Below are positions 7,219 to 16,634 of a stretch of 22,339 nt of DNA, one piece after another. Under the pieces are notes generated by a model. The model ran no database searches. It was not told the DNA's origin and saw only the letters and a list, made by a program, of their open reading frames with translations. The DNA lies in assembly GCA_028719045.1 (NCBI GenBank), contig JAQULD010000009.1, positions 1-22,339 of the forward strand. The letters run 5' to 3'. Origin of the DNA: Candidatus Omnitrophota bacterium. GTDB lineage: Bacteria; Omnitrophota; Koll11; Gygaellales; Profunditerraquicolaceae. The position numbers and the translations under genes were made by a program. How positions within the stretch are numbered: the stretch's first letter is position 1; each line of letters starts with the position of its first letter.

Positions 7219-8460
7219 TTAAAGTTCCGGGTATAAAGGAAATTTCTTCGATAACACCAACACTTCTCTTTTTATTTCCTGCAATTTATTATCGTCGCTG
7301 CGGAATTTTATCGCGGCGTCTATAAAATCAGCGATCCTGTCCATGTCCTGTTCTTTCATGCCACGGGTGGTCACCGCCGGAGTGCCGAGACGGATGCCGC
7401 TTGCCTGCGCGGGAGGCAGGCGGTCGTAAGGTATTAAATTCTTATTCACCGTAAGATTTACGGCCCCGAGCAAATCCTGGGCTTCTTTTCCGGTAATTTC
7501 ACGCGAAGTCAAATCCACAAGCATGAGATGGGTATCCGTGCCTCCGCTTACGATGCGGAAACCTTTTTCCGTTAATTTAGCGGCAAGCCTTTTGCTGTTT
7601 TTGACGACTTGCTGCTGATAAACCTTGAATTCCTCGGTCTGCGCCTGGCGGAAGGCCACGGCTTTTGCGGCGATAACATGCATCAAAGGCCCGCCCTGGA
7701 TGCCCGGAAATATCTCGGAATCTAATTTCTTGGCGAACTTCTCGCGGCAAATAACGAATCCGCCTCTCGGGCCGCGCAGCGTCTTATGGGTAGTGGAAGT
7801 AACGAATTCAGCGTAAGGAACCGGCGAAGGATGCTCTCCCGCGGCTACCAGCCCCGCAAAATGCGCCATATCCACGAATAAAAAACTGCCGTATTTATCG
7901 CAGATCGCGCGTAACCGCGGAAAATCTATCTGGCGAGGGTAAGCGGATGCCCCCGCGAGGATCATTTTAGGGCTGTTTTCTTTGGCCAGCCTCTCGATCT
8001 GATCGTAATCGATCATCTCGGTCTTTTTGTCCACGCCGTAAGGTACCACTTTATAAAGCAGCCCTGAGAAATTATGCGGATGTCCGTGCGAAAGGTGGCC
8101 GCCGCAGGCCAGGTCCATTGCCAGATACGTGTCCCCGGGTTTTAAAAGCGTAAAGAAAACAGACATGTTCGCCTGAGTGCCCGAATGCGCCTGCACATTG
8201 ACGTGCTCTGCGCCGAATAATTCTTTTGCCCGTGATATAGCGAGTTCTTCCGCTTTATCCACAAATTCGCATCCGCCGTACCAGCGCTTGTGCGGATATC
8301 CCTCGGCGTATTTGTTGGTCAATACCGAGCCTTGCGCTTCAAGGACCGCGGTAGAAGTGAAATTCTCCGAAGCGATCAATTCCAGGTTATCCTGCTGCCT
8401 TTTTAATTCGCTTCTTATTGCTTCGTAAATCTGGGGGTCAACACTTTTTAAGTTTTTCAT
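7219..8460 (-). CDS. glyA: Serine hydroxymethyltransferase
   Basis: This 413-aa protein is of normal length for bacterial SHMT. It has the N-terminal L-E-L-I-A-S-E-N-F, the H-S-G-T-Q-A-N (92-98) cofactor-phosphate loop and the PLP-lysine motif [13 protein letters not shown] with K226. The enzyme converts serine and tetrahydrofolate to glycine and 5,10-methylene-THF in the cytoplasm. Both products serve this cluster: glycine for PurD, one-carbon units for purine formylation and thymidylate. Its ATG overlaps the stop of rpiB (8457-8460), so the two are probably translationally coupled. Confidence 0.98.
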   Translation of the reverse strand: MKNLKSVDPQIYEAIRSELKRQQDNLELIASENFTSTAVLEAQGSVLTNKYAEGYPHKRWYGGCEFVDKAEELAISRAKELFGAEHVNVQAHSGTQANMSVFFTLLKPGDTYLAMDLACGGHLSHGHPHNFSGLLYKVVPYGVDKKTEMIDYDQIERLAKENSPKMILAGASAYPRQIDFPRLRAICDKYGSFLFVDMAHFAGLVAAGEHPSPVPYAEFVTSTTHKTLRGPRGGFVICREKFAKKLDSEIFPGIQGGPLMHVIAAKAVAFRQAQTEEFKVYQQQVVKNSKRLAAKLTEKGFRIVSGGTDTHLMLVDLTSREITGKEAQDLLGAVNLTVNKNLIPYDRLPPAQASGIRLGTPAVTTRGMKEQDMDRIADFIDAAIKFRSDDNKLQEIKREVLVLSKKFPLYPEL

Positions 8461-8912
8461 CTCTTACTTATCTTCCTTTCGATTTCTTTGATCAGGTTCA
8501 AACGCCTCTTATGCCTGCCTCCTTCAAATCCCGTCTCAAGCCAGGCCGCCAGGATCCTTTTCGCCAATGCTTCGTTTACAAACGCTGATCCCAGTACCAG
8601 GATATTGCTGTCATTGTGCTGGCGTGAAAGCCTCGCGGATATTATATTATAGCATAGTGCCGCGCGCACGCCCGGGAGCTTATTGGCGACAATGGAATTC
8701 CCGATTCCGCTTTTACAAATAAGAATACCTTTTTTGTACTTCCCGCATGACACTTCCTTTGCCACCTTGAACGCGAACTCCGGATAATCACAACGTTCTT
8801 CGGAGTAAGTACCGGCATCGTTGACCTTGATACCTTTTTTTACCAGATAAAGTTTTAATTTTTCTTTCAGCTTAAAACCAGCGTGGTCAGAACCAATTAT
8901 TATCTTATCCAT
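8457..8912 (-). CDS. rpiB: Ribose-5-phosphate isomerase B
   Basis: This 151-aa protein is the standard RpiB size. It begins I-I-I-G-S-D-H-A-G (4-12) and has C66 in [14 protein letters not shown], matching the catalytic Cys loop (usually C-G-T-G-I-G), and S-R-Q-H-N-D-S-N (96-103). RpiB interconverts ribulose-5-phosphate and ribose-5-phosphate, the precursor of PRPP used by PurF. Ser replaces the usual Thr in the anion-hole loop, and Lys is present where Gly is common. These are minor changes, but activity on an aldose-phosphate other than ribose cannot be excluded. The gene starts 15 bp after the Sua5-phosphatase fusion and overlaps glyA. Confidence 0.93.
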   Translation of the reverse strand: MDKIIIGSDHAGFKLKEKLKLYLVKKGIKVNDAGTYSEERCDYPEFAFKVAKEVSCGKYKKGILICKSGIGNSIVANKLPGVRAALCYNIISARLSRQHNDSNILVLGSAFVNEALAKRILAAWLETGFEGGRHKRRLNLIKEIERKISKR

Positions 8913-8927
8913 AACATAGCCCCTGTT

Positions 8928-9989
8928 TTATATTAAACCGCTTATTTTCTCTACCGCTTCTTTTATAACCGCGAAAGTCTCTTCGTAAACTTCCATGGGT
9001 TTTCCGATCGGATCGCCTATATCCAGGTTGCTGCTGTTGACTTTGGCGAATTCTTTCAACAGGAAAAGCCTTTTTTTAACGGCCGGCGCCATCTGTAAGA
9101 TCCTTTCTTCATGCAGCCTTTCCATGACCAGGATGATATCCGACCTATTCAGCATATCGGGAGTGACCCTCTGGGAAATATGGCCGGAAGCATCTACCCC
9201 TTCCTGAGCCAAAAGCTGCCTGGTTTCAAGGCTGGCGCCAAAACCGCCCACCATCATTATACCCGCAGACAATACTTCGATATCTCTTCGTTTCTTTTCT
9301 TTGAGTTTTTTTTCCAAAAGCCCCTTGGCCATGACCGAACGGCAGGAATTACCCGTGCAGACGAAAAGCACGGTTTTCGTTTTCACTACCCGCTCTATAT
9401 CTTCTTTTTTTAGCGCCCCTTCCCTTAATATGCGGACAGGCGACACAGTAACATCCACGATCGAAGATTCTTTGGCGAGCTTCTTTCTTCCTCCATCCAC
9501 CGCTAAATCCACGAGGCTTCCCAGGTGTTTTATCGCGTCCTTGAAATCCACCGGGGGCTGGTCTCCGGAAATATTAGCCGAAGGGCAAACCACGGGCGCC
9601 CCTGACAACAAAATTATCCTGCGGGCGATCTCATTGTCCGGCAGCCGGACACCAATAGTATCCTTGTCTTTTGATTTAAAGATCAAAGTCAAAGGCCCGG
9701 GCCAGAATTTATCCATAAGTTTATACGCTTCCACGGAAATATCTTTAGCAAAAGCGCCCAGCCTGTCTTTGGAATCAATATGCAGCGAGAACGGTTTATC
9801 TTTCGGGCGCTGCTTTATACTATAGAGGCGCTCCAACGCTTCCTTATTTGAGCTGTCGGCCGCGATCCCATAGACCGTATCGGTGGGTATTATTACCAGG
9901 CCGCCTTTTGCCAGAACTGAAGCGGCTTCCTGCAAGCGGCCTTCTTTAGGATAGGCAGGATCGATCTTTATGACTTTAGCAAGGCTCAT
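8928..9989 (-). CDS. Fusion: Sua5/TsaC-like threonylcarbamoyl-AMP synthase + low-molecular-weight protein phosphatase
   Basis: Two complete domains lie in one 353-aa frame. Residues about 1-200 are a Sua5/YciO/YrdC domain (V-I-I-P-T-D-T-V-Y-G-I-A 32-43, K-Q-R-P-K-D-K-P 59-66, P-S-A-N-I-S-G 136-142), the enzyme type that makes threonylcarbamoyl-AMP for the t6A tRNA modification. Residues about 205-353 are a low-molecular-weight phosphatase with the loop C-T-G-N-S-C-R-S (C211, R217) and the general-acid D-P-I-G (D326). Ser215 sits where tyrosine phosphatases usually have Ile and the Bacillus arginine phosphatase YwlE has Thr, so phospho-arginine is a possible substrate (inference). In Bacillus the equivalent genes ywlC, ywlE and ywlF(rpiB) are separate neighbours. 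The ATG overlaps the purE stop (ATGA). Confidence 0.92.
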   Translation of the reverse strand: MSLAKVIKIDPAYPKEGRLQEAASVLAKGGLVIIPTDTVYGIAADSSNKEALERLYSIKQRPKDKPFSLHIDSKDRLGAFAKDISVEAYKLMDKFWPGPLTLIFKSKDKDTIGVRLPDNEIARRIILLSGAPVVCPSANISGDQPPVDFKDAIKHLGSLVDLAVDGGRKKLAKESSIVDVTVSPVRILREGALKKEDIERVVKTKTVLFVCTGNSCRSVMAKGLLEKKLKEKKRRDIEVLSAGIMMVGGFGASLETRQLLAQEGVDASGHISQRVTPDMLNRSDIILVMERLHEERILQMAPAVKKRLFLLKEFAKVNSSNLDIGDPIGKPMEVYEETFAVIKEAVEKISGLI

Positions 9990-10474
9990 ATTTTAATCTT
10001 TGTCTCTATTACCTTTTTCTTCAATTCTTTCCTGTAGGCGAGAAGCTCTCCGGAAATTTTTTTGTCAGAGGTAGACAGGATTTCCAGCGCGAATATTGCC
10101 GCGTTCTTGGCGCCGGCTTTACCGATAGCCATAGAGGCTACGGGAATACCTCCCGGCATTTGGACCGTGGAAAGCAACGAATCCATCCCTTTTAAACTGG
10201 AAGTCTCTATAGGGATACCGATAACGGGCAATACCGTATGCGCCGCGACCACTCCGGCAAGAGCCGCCGCGCCGCCTGCGGCTGCGATAAAAACTTTTAC
10301 GCCTCTTTTTGGCGCGCTTTCGACATATACCGCCAGCTCTTTGGGCGTCCTGTGCGCGGATAAAACCTTTACTTCGAAATCAGCCTTAAATTCTTTTAAT
10401 ACATTAATAGCCTCCTGCACTGTCTCCAGGTCAGAGTGGCTGCCCATTATTATGCTGATCATATCCTTACTCAT
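9986..10474 (-). CDS. purE: PurE, N5-carboxyaminoimidazole ribonucleotide mutase / AIR carboxylase
   Basis: This 162-aa protein is the usual PurE size, with G-S-H-S-D (11-15), the active-site S-A-H-R-T-P (39-44), L-P-V-I-G-I-P and S-T-V-Q-M-P-G-G-I-P-V. It acts at step 6 of purine synthesis, making CAIR. The overall motif set resembles class I PurE (partner of PurK), but the loop that in class I usually reads G-A-A-H-L-P-G is G-A-A-A-L-A-G here, with Ala71 in place of His. No purK lies in the window, so the class, and therefore the direct substrate (N5-CAIR or AIR plus CO2), is not settled. It starts 15 bp after the purD fragment and overlaps the next gene. Confidence 0.94.
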   Translation of the reverse strand: MSKDMISIIMGSHSDLETVQEAINVLKEFKADFEVKVLSAHRTPKELAVYVESAPKRGVKVFIAAAGGAAALAGVVAAHTVLPVIGIPIETSSLKGMDSLLSTVQMPGGIPVASMAIGKAGAKNAAIFALEILSTSDKKISGELLAYRKELKKKVIETKIKI

Positions 10475-10489
10475 AAGTACCTCCTGATA

Positions 10490-11786
<1,297 letters not shown>

Positions 11787-11805
11787 ATTTTAATATCTGC
11801 CGCTA

Positions 11806-12672
11806 TTATTTCTGTTCCTGTTTCAACGGTAACACCCCCGCCATTTCCCCGATCACGTTGACGAGTTCTGTGTTCGCGGGGATCACGATCTTGGCGTTAG
11901 AGGTCAATGATTTCTCCACGGCTTCCAGCTTCCTTAAAACCTGGGCATTGCCCACAAAATACCTGTTCGCCGCGTCATTTACGAGCCTTATGGCCTCAGC
12001 TTCGCCTTCCGCCTCTAAGATCCTGGCCTGCTTAATGCCTTCCGCTTTTTTTATCTCCGCCCTTTTGGCGCCGTCCGCCCCGGTTTCCGTGGCGGTCGCG
12101 AAATCTATCGCCGCTATTTTTTCGTTTTCCGCCTTTACGACCTTATTCATCGTTTCCTGGACATCCTTAGGCGGGTCGATTTCTTTTAATTCCGTCCTGA
12201 CTATTTCGATGCCCCACTGCTCGGTTTCGTTCATAAGCGTTTTATGCAGCTCTTCATTGATCTTTCCGCGTTCGCTGTTGGCCGATTTCAAAGTCAGTGT
12301 GCCGATGATATTCCTCAAGGTAGTCCTGGCAAGATTGACTATCTGGTATTGATAATTGTAAACGTTATAGATGGAATTTTTTACGCTTGCCTCGTCTGAT
12401 TTTACCTTGAAATAAACCTGGGCGTCAACCTTGGCGTTCAGGTTATCGAAAGTAATTATTTCCTGGGGCTCCGCGTCAACCATCTGTTCGGTGATATTTA
12501 TAAGATAGATCTGCTCGACAAAAGGGATGATCCAGTTAAAACCGAGAGAGCCGAACCTGTTGTATTTACCCAGTCTTTCTACCAATGCGCGATGCGTAGG
12601 CCTTACGATCCTGATTCCGGTTAAAAATATGACAACCGCCGCTACCCCTATCCACAAAAGCCATGCGTTCAT
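11806..12672 (-). CDS. Stomatin/QmcA-like SPFH membrane protein
   Basis: This 288-aa protein has one N-terminal membrane segment (about 3-22) and then an SPFH/band-7 domain: I-V-R-P-T-H-R-A-L-V-E-R-L-G-K-Y, an E-P-Q-E-I-I-T-F-D-N core, and A-R-T-T-L-R-N-I-I-G-T (115-125). A charged, Ala/Glu-rich coiled-coil follows (about 175-240). SPFH proteins form large membrane-attached ring scaffolds. The usual partner NfeD is not beside it; the neighbours are purM and purD. The start is set by AAAGGAG seven bases before the ATG. Within the 69-bp gap from purM there is a small CTGCC/GGCAG hairpin (12710-12722) without a T-run, so not a terminator. Why it lies in a purine operon is unknown. Confidence 0.93.
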   Translation of the reverse strand: MNAWLLWIGVAAVVIFLTGIRIVRPTHRALVERLGKYNRFGSLGFNWIIPFVEQIYLINITEQMVDAEPQEIITFDNLNAKVDAQVYFKVKSDEASVKNSIYNVYNYQYQIVNLARTTLRNIIGTLTLKSANSERGKINEELHKTLMNETEQWGIEIVRTELKEIDPPKDVQETMNKVVKAENEKIAAIDFATATETGADGAKRAEIKKAEGIKQARILEAEGEAEAIRLVNDAANRYFVGNAQVLRKLEAVEKSLTSNAKIVIPANTELVNVIGEMAGVLPLKQEQK

Positions 12673-12741
12673 CGTATCTCCTTTCTATTATTCCAACTCA
12701 ACTTGTTTTCTGCCTCCGGCAGCTTCTCTTATAACTCTTGC

Positions 12742-13716
12742 TTAAATTATCTCAACTTTTTTGGAACCTTTAATCACCTCGCCTATTACCCAGGCCTTAA
12801 GGCCTTTTCTGGATAACCGGGAAATAATTTCTTTCGCCAAAACGGGTTTAGCCATCAAAACCATGCCTATGCCCATGTTCAAGGTATGATAGATCTCTTT
12901 ATCCTGGACATTGCCTTTACTCTGGATCAGGCGGAATATTCCGGGGACATCCCAGGAATCCTTATTGATCCTTATATCGAGGTTATCAGGCAGGATCCTG
13001 GCTATCTTATCGTAAAAAGATCCTCCGGTTATGTGAGCTATTCCTTTTACGGCGTTGCGTGTATCGCGCAGCAAAGACAGGACCGGCTTTACATAAATAC
13101 GGGTGGGTTTGAGTAATTCTTTGCTCATCCGCTTTAATTCTTTTTCGGAGAAAACTTTACGCACCAGGGAAAAACCGTTTGAGTGGAGGCCGTTCGATTC
13201 AAGGCCGATTACAACATCCCCGGCCTCTATCTTAGAGCCGTCTATGATGTTCTTTTTCTCGACCGCTCCCACGCAAAAACCGGCGATATCGTAATCGCCG
13301 TCTTCATACATACCGGGCATCTGGGCGGTTTCTCCTCCTATCAAAGAACAACCCGATTCTATACAGCCGTTATTTATGCCTTTTATGATTTCAAAAAGAG
13401 TGGTTTCGTCCAGTTTGCTGAAAGCGACATAATCGAGGAAAAACAAAGGTTCGGCGCCCGTGCAAAGGATATCGTTCACATTCATCGCCACCGCGTCTAT
13501 TCCCACGGTATCGTGTTTCGCGGCTAGGCAGGCGATCTTTAATTTTGTGCCCACTCCGTCTGAGGAAGAGACCAGGACAGGCTCCCTGTATTTTTCTTTA
13601 GGCAAGGAAAAGAAACTGCCAAACCCGCCTATATCTTTAAGGACCTCCGGCCGGAAGGATTTCCTCACCAGCGGTTTTATCTTTTTCTTGAAGGCATCCA
13701 TCCCTTGAATGTCCAC
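12742..13716 (-). CDS. purM: PurM, phosphoribosylformylglycinamidine cyclo-ligase (AIR synthetase)
   Basis: This enzyme makes AIR from FGAM with ATP (step 5). Family motifs are clear: S-S-S-D-G-V-G-T-K (50-58), A-M-N-V-N-D-I-L-C-T-G-A-E-P (77-90), L-I-G-G-E-T-A-Q-M-P-G-M-Y and G-L-H-S-N-G-F-S-L-V. The start needs care. The GTG at 13716 begins V-D-I-Q-G-M-D, but the in-frame codons just upstream read T-Y-K-K-S-G, completing the conserved Y-K-x-x-G-V-D-I N-terminus of PurM. The codon where the start Met is expected is ATA (13737-13735), which overlaps the purF stop as ATAA. Either a rare AUA start is used, or translation begins at GTG and loses part of the N-terminal motif. No strong ribosome site decides between them. 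Confidence 0.95.
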   Translation of the reverse strand: MDIQGMDAFKKKIKPLVRKSFRPEVLKDIGGFGSFFSLPKEKYREPVLVSSSDGVGTKLKIACLAAKHDTVGIDAVAMNVNDILCTGAEPLFFLDYVAFSKLDETTLFEIIKGINNGCIESGCSLIGGETAQMPGMYEDGDYDIAGFCVGAVEKKNIIDGSKIEAGDVVIGLESNGLHSNGFSLVRKVFSEKELKRMSKELLKPTRIYVKPVLSLLRDTRNAVKGIAHITGGSFYDKIARILPDNLDIRINKDSWDVPGIFRLIQSKGNVQDKEIYHTLNMGIGMVLMAKPVLAKEIISRLSRKGLKAWVIGEVIKGSKKVEII

Positions 13717-13733
13717 ACCGGATTTTTTGTAGG

Positions 13734-15194
13734 TTATTTTTTGCTTGACTGTATCTCTCCCTGTCCGCAGCAGCGCATTTCCAGCGAAAACTTGCCGTGC
13801 CTTCTCTCAGCCGTAATAGGGTACTTTCCCGCCCAACAGGCGGTGCAGTAACGGTTGTTCTGGAACTTTAAGCAGCCGAGCATGCCTTTCAAGCTCAAAT
13901 AACCGAGGCTGTCCACCTCCAGGTATTTTCTTATCTTCTCGATCGACTCAAACCTGTTAGCGATCAACTCCGAAGAACGGTGAAAATCAATGCCGTAAAA
14001 ACAAGGGAAACGATGTGGAGGGCAAGAGATCCTTAAATGCACCTCTTTTACTCCGGCCTTGCGCAAATTGCGCACGCGGATCTTCGAGGTAGTGCCCCTG
14101 ACGATCGAATCATCGACAATGACGATGCGTTTGCCCTTTAAGACGTCTCTTAGCAAATTGAATTTTACCCGCACGCCGAGGTCCCTTGTATTCTGCGCCG
14201 GCTGGATAAAAGTCCTTCCGACATAGTGGTTGCGGATGATACCCATCTCTAAAGGGATCCCGGATTCCCCGGAATATCCCATCGCGGCCGAAAAACCAGA
14301 ATCAGGCACCGGCACCACGAAATCAGCGTCGGCCGGATGTTCGCGCGCCAGCTGTTCCCCTAATTTTCTCCTGACCAGATGCACGGTTTCCCCGAATACC
14401 ACCGAATCCGGGCGGGAAAAATAAACATGCTCGAAAGTGCAGAAAGCGGACTTGCTTTTTATGCGCAGCGCTTCCGGCTTTATGGATTTTAAATTGCCTG
14501 CCCTGTTAATGAAAACGATCTCTCCCGGTTCGATCTCGCGGATGTATTTTGCCCCGATCAGATCAAAAGCGCAGGTTTCCGAAGCAAAACAGTAAGAATT
14601 GCCTATTTTACCGAGCCCAAGGGGCCTGAAACCCAACGGGTCCCTCATGCCGATAAGATTATCGTTATTCATCATCACCAGGGCATAAGCGCCTTTTATT
14701 TTCTTTAACGCGTAGATCAGGCTTTCTTTCAGGTCTTTGGTCCTGGCCCTGGCCATAAGATGGATTATAATCTCCGAGTCGGTGGTAGTCTGGAATATCG
14801 AACCGGTCCTTTCCAGGTACTGGCGCAGTTCAAGCGAGTTCACAAGATTGCCGTTATGGGCGATGCAAAGCGACCCCTTGGAAAAATCCACCAGCAGAGG
14901 CTGCGCGTTTTTCAAGACGCTTGAGCCGGTGGTTGAGTAGCGCACGTGGCCTACGGCCATATCGCCTTTTAACTTGTTTAAGATCTGCTCGTTGAAGACA
15001 TCGCTTACCAGGCCCATCTCTTTATGGATAGTCAGAACACCTTTGTTGTTGGTAACGATACCGCATGCCTCCTGCCCCCTGTGCTGAAGCGCGTAGAGCC
15101 CGAGATACGCCATCCAGCTGGCGCTTTTGTGGTTTATGATCCCGAATAAACCGCAGTGCTCTTTAGGCTCGTCATCAAAGATTTCTTTTCGCAT
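13734..15194 (-). CDS. purF: PurF, amidophosphoribosyltransferase (Fe-S type)
   Basis: PurF commits PRPP and glutamine to purine synthesis (step 1). I chose the ATG at 15194 over the in-frame TTG at 15200 because GGAG lies six bases before it. The nucleophile is then Cys14 in E-H-C-G-L-F-G, behind a 13-residue propeptide to be cleaved. The PRPP loop is I-V-I-V-D-D-S-I-V-R-G-T-T. Cysteines expected for a Bacillus-type 4Fe-4S cluster are all present: C-T-F-E-H-V-Y-F, R-F-P-C-F-Y-G-I-D and Y-C-T-A-C-W-A-G-K-Y-P. An Fe-S PurF is oxygen-sensitive in Bacillus. Its start lies 20 bp inside the purQ 3' end, and its stop abuts or overlaps purM. Confidence 0.97.
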   Translation of the reverse strand: MRKEIFDDEPKEHCGLFGIINHKSASWMAYLGLYALQHRGQEACGIVTNNKGVLTIHKEMGLVSDVFNEQILNKLKGDMAVGHVRYSTTGSSVLKNAQPLLVDFSKGSLCIAHNGNLVNSLELRQYLERTGSIFQTTTDSEIIIHLMARARTKDLKESLIYALKKIKGAYALVMMNNDNLIGMRDPLGFRPLGLGKIGNSYCFASETCAFDLIGAKYIREIEPGEIVFINRAGNLKSIKPEALRIKSKSAFCTFEHVYFSRPDSVVFGETVHLVRRKLGEQLAREHPADADFVVPVPDSGFSAAMGYSGESGIPLEMGIIRNHYVGRTFIQPAQNTRDLGVRVKFNLLRDVLKGKRIVIVDDSIVRGTTSKIRVRNLRKAGVKEVHLRISCPPHRFPCFYGIDFHRSSELIANRFESIEKIRKYLEVDSLGYLSLKGMLGCLKFQNNRYCTACWAGKYPITAERRHGKFSLEMRCCGQGEIQSSKK

Positions 15195-15951
15195 ATTCAA
15201 CTCCGTTTTTGAAAATCAAAATTCCGTCGCCTTCTTTTTTGCCCTTTTCAAGGTGCCACCGGGGATGCTGTAAGGTATCCATATGCCTTTCTGGATGAGG
15301 CATAAGCCCGAGGATCCTGCCGGTCTGGTCGCAGATGCCGGCAATGTTTTCCTGGGAACCGTTGGGATTATCCGGATATAAAGGAGAATTACCCTGCTTA
15401 TCGCAATACTGGAACACGATCTGGCCGTTCTGTTTAAGCCTTTCCAGCACGGACTTATCCCTGGACACAAATTTTCCTTCACCGTGCGCTACCGGCAAAT
15501 AAATGATTTCCGGAAGGTCTTTCGTCCAGACGCAATTTTGCGTTTTTAAATAAACCCAGCGGTCTTCGAATTTTCCGGAATCGTTAATGATCAGGCTCGT
15601 CTCCTGTTTCAAATCCCCGTTACCCGGCAGGAGGCCGCTTTTTACAAGTATCTGGAAACCGTTACAAATACCGAGGATAAGTTTTCCGTCTTTGATGAAT
15701 TTTTTCACATCTTCCATCAATTTATATTTCAACTCGTTGGCCAGGATTTTTCCGGCCGCGATATCGTCTCCGTAGGAAAACCCGCCGGGAATAGCCAGGA
15801 TATCGTAATTATCCAGTTTATCTTTAAGGCTTAAGAACCTGTTTATATGGACTAATTCCGGATCCGCGTCCGACCGCAAAAAAGCAAACGCGGTCTCTTT
15901 ATCACAATTAGTGCCCGCGGTCCTTAGTATGCAAACTTTAGGTCTCTTCAT
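15175..15951 (-). CDS. purQ: PurQ, glutaminase subunit of FGAM synthase
   Basis: This 258-aa class I glutamine amidotransferase has nucleophile Cys96 in G-I-C-N-G-F-Q, an oxyanion-side P-G-G-F-S-Y-G-D-D (55-63) and the His/Glu of M-P-H-P-E-R-H (217-223). It releases ammonia from glutamine for the PurL reaction (step 4). It is slightly longer than the ~227-aa Bacillus PurQ, mainly in the C-terminal half. A separate PurQ fits the partner PurL here, which carries PurS-like repeats but no glutaminase domain. The gene starts 14 bp after the LOG-family gene and overlaps purF. Confidence 0.96.
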   Translation of the reverse strand: MKRPKVCILRTAGTNCDKETAFAFLRSDADPELVHINRFLSLKDKLDNYDILAIPGGFSYGDDIAAGKILANELKYKLMEDVKKFIKDGKLILGICNGFQILVKSGLLPGNGDLKQETSLIINDSGKFEDRWVYLKTQNCVWTKDLPEIIYLPVAHGEGKFVSRDKSVLERLKQNGQIVFQYCDKQGNSPLYPDNPNGSQENIAGICDQTGRILGLMPHPERHMDTLQHPRWHLEKGKKEGDGILIFKNGVEYAKRNL

Positions 15952-15965
15952 AATAAATTAATATG

Positions 15966-16622
15966 TCACTTTTTTCTGTAAAATTTCTTTATAATGTTTA
16001 CTACTTCTTTAGGGCTGTCCGTAACTTTAAATATATCCAGGTCTTTTTTACTTATGCAGCCGTCGGCAAGCACGGTATCGCAAAACCATTCAAGCATCCC
16101 TTTCCAGTATTCCTTACCAAACAGGATGACAGGGAACTTCGGTATTCTCTCGGTCTGGATGAGATTTATAGCCTCGGTAAATTCATCAAGCGTGCCGTAG
16201 CCTCCGGGCATGATAACGAATGCCTTGGCGTATTTAACGAACATCACCTTACGCACAAAGAAATAATCGAACTCGACCAGCGTATCCACGTAGGGATTGG
16301 GTTTTTGTTCGGAAGGAAGATGGATATTTAAACCTACGGAATGGCCTTTGGCGCGTTTAGCGCCTTTATTTGCCGCCTCCATCATGCCGGGGCCGCTTCC
16401 GGTAATGATGGCAAACCCTTCTTTAGCCAAAAGATAAGCCACTTCTTCCCCTAATTTATAGTATTTGTTATCCGGAGGAAGCCGGCTTGAGCCGAATATG
16501 GTGACCGCTTTTCCCACCTGGGAAAGCACGTCAAAACCATCCACAAACTCCGACATTATGCGGAATATTCTCCAGGGGTCCTCATCAGTGAAATTCTGTT
16601 TCAAGACTTTCTCTTTCTGCAT
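15966..16622 (-). CDS. LOG-family protein (nucleotide 5'-monophosphate phosphoribohydrolase-like)
   Basis: This 218-aa Rossmann-type protein has F-G-S-S-R (43-47), I-T-G-S-G-P-G-M-M-E-A-A-N-K-G (74-88), the R-K pair (124-125) and the signature P-G-G-Y-G-T-L-D-E (139-147). LOG/YgdH-type enzymes split nucleoside 5'-monophosphates into base and ribose-5-phosphate; the plant members activate cytokinins. Lying between purL and purQ, a housekeeping role in purine nucleotide turnover is plausible, but the substrate cannot be read from sequence. Start chosen by GGAGG five bases before the ATG. Older annotations call such proteins 'lysine decarboxylase family', which is not supported by the motifs. 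Confidence 0.92.
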   Translation of the reverse strand: MQKEKVLKQNFTDEDPWRIFRIMSEFVDGFDVLSQVGKAVTIFGSSRLPPDNKYYKLGEEVAYLLAKEGFAIITGSGPGMMEAANKGAKRAKGHSVGLNIHLPSEQKPNPYVDTLVEFDYFFVRKVMFVKYAKAFVIMPGGYGTLDEFTEAINLIQTERIPKFPVILFGKEYWKGMLEWFCDTVLADGCISKKDLDIFKVTDSPKEVVNIIKKFYRKK

Positions 16623-16634
16623 TTTTCCTCCGAG

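Noticed and set aside
12710..12722. CTGCC/GGCAG hairpin in the purM-SPFH gap as a terminator
   Set aside because: Only a 5-bp stem, and no T-run follows on either strand.
15966..16622. Lysine decarboxylase
   Set aside because: The P-G-G-x-G-T-x-x-E motif and size are those of LOG-type nucleotide hydrolases; no PLP-dependent decarboxylase motif is present.
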